A DNA stretch of 13,679 nucleotides. It comes from Caryophanales bacterium UBA5603 (GTDB lineage Bacteria > Bacillota_I > Bacilli_A > Izemoplasmatales > Hujiaoplasmataceae). This document shows positions 12,016 through 13,679 of this stretch, piece by piece. Every line of letters starts with the position of its first letter. The stretch's first letter is position 1. The notes under the pieces were generated by a model. The model saw only the letters and a list, made by a program, of their open reading frames with translations. It did not search any database and was not told the DNA's origin. The stretch is taken from contig DILB01000003.1 in NCBI GenBank assembly GCA_002424815.1, positions 1-13,679 of the forward strand, written 5' to 3'. The translations under genes were made by a program, and so were the position numbers.

Positions 12016-13679
12016 ATGAGCCAAATCAAATTTTTTGCATTGGGCGGACTTGGCGAAAACGGCAAAAACCTTTATTGCGTTGAAGTCGAAAAACGGATCG
12101 CCATCCTCGATGCAGGTTTAAAGCATCCCTCAGGGGATCTTTTAGGCGTTGATGCTATCGTTCCAGATATGAGTTATTTAAATGCTCGTTCAAACGATAT
12201 TGAAGGCGTCTTTATCTCACATGCCCACGACAAAGCCATCGGTGCTTTACCGATGCTTTTGTCTACTATTCGAATCAAAGTTTATGCGACGCATTTCGCC
12301 ATTGCGGTGATTAAAGACTTACTTCGCGAAAACAAAATGAATCCTGACGATTTTGATTTAATCGATGTTGACAGAGATCGTCCCATTACGTTTCGCCACT
12401 TTCAAGTGGTATATTTTTCCACCACTCACTCAATTCCAGAATCTTCAGGAATTGCTTTATTGACTAGAGACGGAGCGATTGTCTATGCCACTGATTTTAC
12501 GTTTGATCAGAACGTTGGGTCGATGTATTCAACTGATTTCGCTAAACTTTCTCGTTTTCAAGAATATGGCGTTTTAGCTTTATTGACCGAATCTTCGGGA
12601 GCTTTGACCATCGGACATTCCACTTCTGATTATCAATTAATTCATCAAATTCGAACCACATTTCAAAAAGCCGAAGGGAGAATCATCGTCGCTTTATATT
12701 CGACGGAGATTGCCCATATTCAACGAATTGTTAATGAAGCCCTCAAACAGAATAAAAGGATTTCAATCATTGGTCGTAAAGCGCAAAGAATGGTTGATAT
12801 CGCAGAGACCATGGGTTATATTCAAATTCCACCCAATCGATTAGTCAATCTCAAATATATGGACGAAACCAATACCAATGAATACGCTGATATTGTCTAT
12901 CTCGTGACGGGTGAACGTCACGAGCCCTTCTTTATGCTTCAACGAATGGCTAAAGGATTTGATCGGTTAATAAAACTGATTCAATCCGATACCGTCTTAA
13001 TGATGTGTCCTCCCATCATTGGCACTGAAAAGATCGCGGCTAAAACTTATGATGCACTTTATCGAATCGATTTGAACCTCATCAAAATTGACAAAAAGGT
13101 CCTACCGCCTTCACACGCATCGATGGAAGACATTAAATTGATGTATAGCCTTCTTAAACCCAAACATATTATTCCTATCAATGGTGAGTACCGATATCTA
13201 TTAGCGCAGCATAAATTAGCAATTGACTATGGTTATGATGAAAATCATGTTGCCTTAATCGATAATGGCGAAGTCGTTACCTTTGATGATGGTGACTTGC
13301 AGTTAAAACATGATACGGTCATGAACGGATCTATCATGGTAGATGGTACCATTGATTCTGATATTAACGATACAATCTTAAAAGAGCGCGAAATGCTCTC
13401 TCAAGATGGGTTCTTATTAATCATTGCCAATATTGATGCAAGAGAACGAATGATGCTTAATGAACCTGAAATTGTCTCTCGTGGATTTATGTACATGAAG
13501 GATAATGAAGAAGTCATCAATAAAATTGAAGAGATTTATCGTAACGTGACTGAACGTCAATTTGCAGCTAGATACATTGATTGGCGGGTTTATAAAGAAT
13601 CAATTCGGGAAGAGGTTCAACGCTATTTGTTCCGAGAAACGAAAAGGAAACCGGTTATCATTCCTGTGATTATTGACAC
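12016..13679 (+). CDS. RNase J-family beta-CASP protein with a degenerate active site (RNase J2-like), 3' end cut off
   Basis: 554 residues are visible and the frame is still open at the window edge; RNase J proteins are about 555, so only the last few residues are missing. The start MSQIKFFALGGLGENGKN is typical. RNase J enzymes are metallo-beta-lactamase/beta-CASP ribonucleases that trim and cut mRNA and rRNA. Here the key HxHxDH motif (HGHEDH in J1) reads H69-A-H71-D-K73-A74, so two ligands are replaced. H138 (TTHSIPES) and D160 (TDFTFD) are kept, but the late metal histidine of HGEYR is N389 (INGEYR), and SGHGS is PSHAS (365-369). The C-terminal domain (VSRGFMYM, 491-498) is normal. RNase J2 of Bacillus and Staphylococcus also carries alanine in the last motif position and acts mainly as a partner of J1, so a J2-like (rnjB) structural subunit is the best guess. 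A functional rnjA would be expected elsewhere in the genome. Confidence 0.88.
   Translation, partial: MSQIKFFALGGLGENGKNLYCVEVEKRIAILDAGLKHPSGDLLGVDAIVPDMSYLNARSNDIEGVFISHAHDKAIGALPMLLSTIRIKVYATHFAIAVIKDLLRENKMNPDDFDLIDVDRDRPITFRHFQVVYFSTTHSIPESSGIALLTRDGAIVYATDFTFDQNVGSMYSTDFAKLSRFQEYGVLALLTESSGALTIGHSTSDYQLIHQIRTTFQKAEGRIIVALYSTEIAHIQRIVNEALKQNKRISIIGRKAQRMVDIAETMGYIQIPPNRLVNLKYMDETNTNEYADIVYLVTGERHEPFFMLQRMAKGFDRLIKLIQSDTVLMMCPPIIGTEKIAAKTYDALYRIDLNLIKIDKKVLPPSHASMEDIKLMYSLLKPKHIIPINGEYRYLLAQHKLAIDYGYDENHVALIDNGEVVTFDDGDLQLKHDTVMNGSIMVDGTIDSDINDTILKEREMLSQDGFLLIIANIDARERMMLNEPEIVSRGFMYMKDNEEVINKIEEIYRNVTERQFAARYIDWRVYKESIREEVQRYLFRETKRKPVIIPVIID

Overview
The window comes from an AT-rich, low-GC Gram-positive-type genome (Bacillota/Mycoplasmatota). 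A RecU resolvase, a beta-CASP RNase J, a CIRCE heat-shock operator, an ECF-type thiamine transporter subunit behind a TPP riboswitch, a lipoprotein phosphatase and a pyrimidine-nucleoside phosphorylase all fit that group. Tryptophan is encoded by TGG, the long reading frames have no in-frame TGA, and one gene ends in TGA, so the standard code is used. That argues against Mycoplasma/Spiroplasma and for something like Acholeplasmatales, Izemoplasmatales or a neighbouring lineage. The placement is inference, not a database result.

Layout. (1) Positions 1-4231 hold two tandem paralogues of an unusual surface protein: the 3' end of one (1-540) and a complete second copy (740-4231). The complete copy has a four-helix CvpA-like membrane domain and then about ten degenerate repeats of 77-97 residues that should lie outside the cell. 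(2) Positions 4325-7963 look like nucleotide/nucleoside salvage: a secreted 5'-nucleotidase-family lipoprotein, a convergent histidine phosphatase, and a divergent pyrimidine-nucleoside phosphorylase. (3) Positions 8005-8766 hold a TPP riboswitch with its own terminator, followed by thiT. (4) Positions 8792-11230 hold htpG under a CIRCE operator, closely followed by an unrecognised 148-residue gene. (5) Positions 11264-13679 hold recU (minus strand) diverging from an RNase J paralogue that runs off the right edge and has lost several metal ligands.

Working relations. Most transcription units are single genes bounded by clear intrinsic terminators; two of these, between convergent genes, look bidirectional. 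Leaders are very short at several promoters. The clearest regulatory logic is the TPP switch, where the 5' strand of aptamer helix P1 can pair instead with the terminator, and the CIRCE box covering the -35 of htpG. The least described material is the tandem CvpA-repeat family, the gene coupled to htpG, and the degenerate RNase J. I see no CRISPR array, insertion sequence, tRNA or rRNA.
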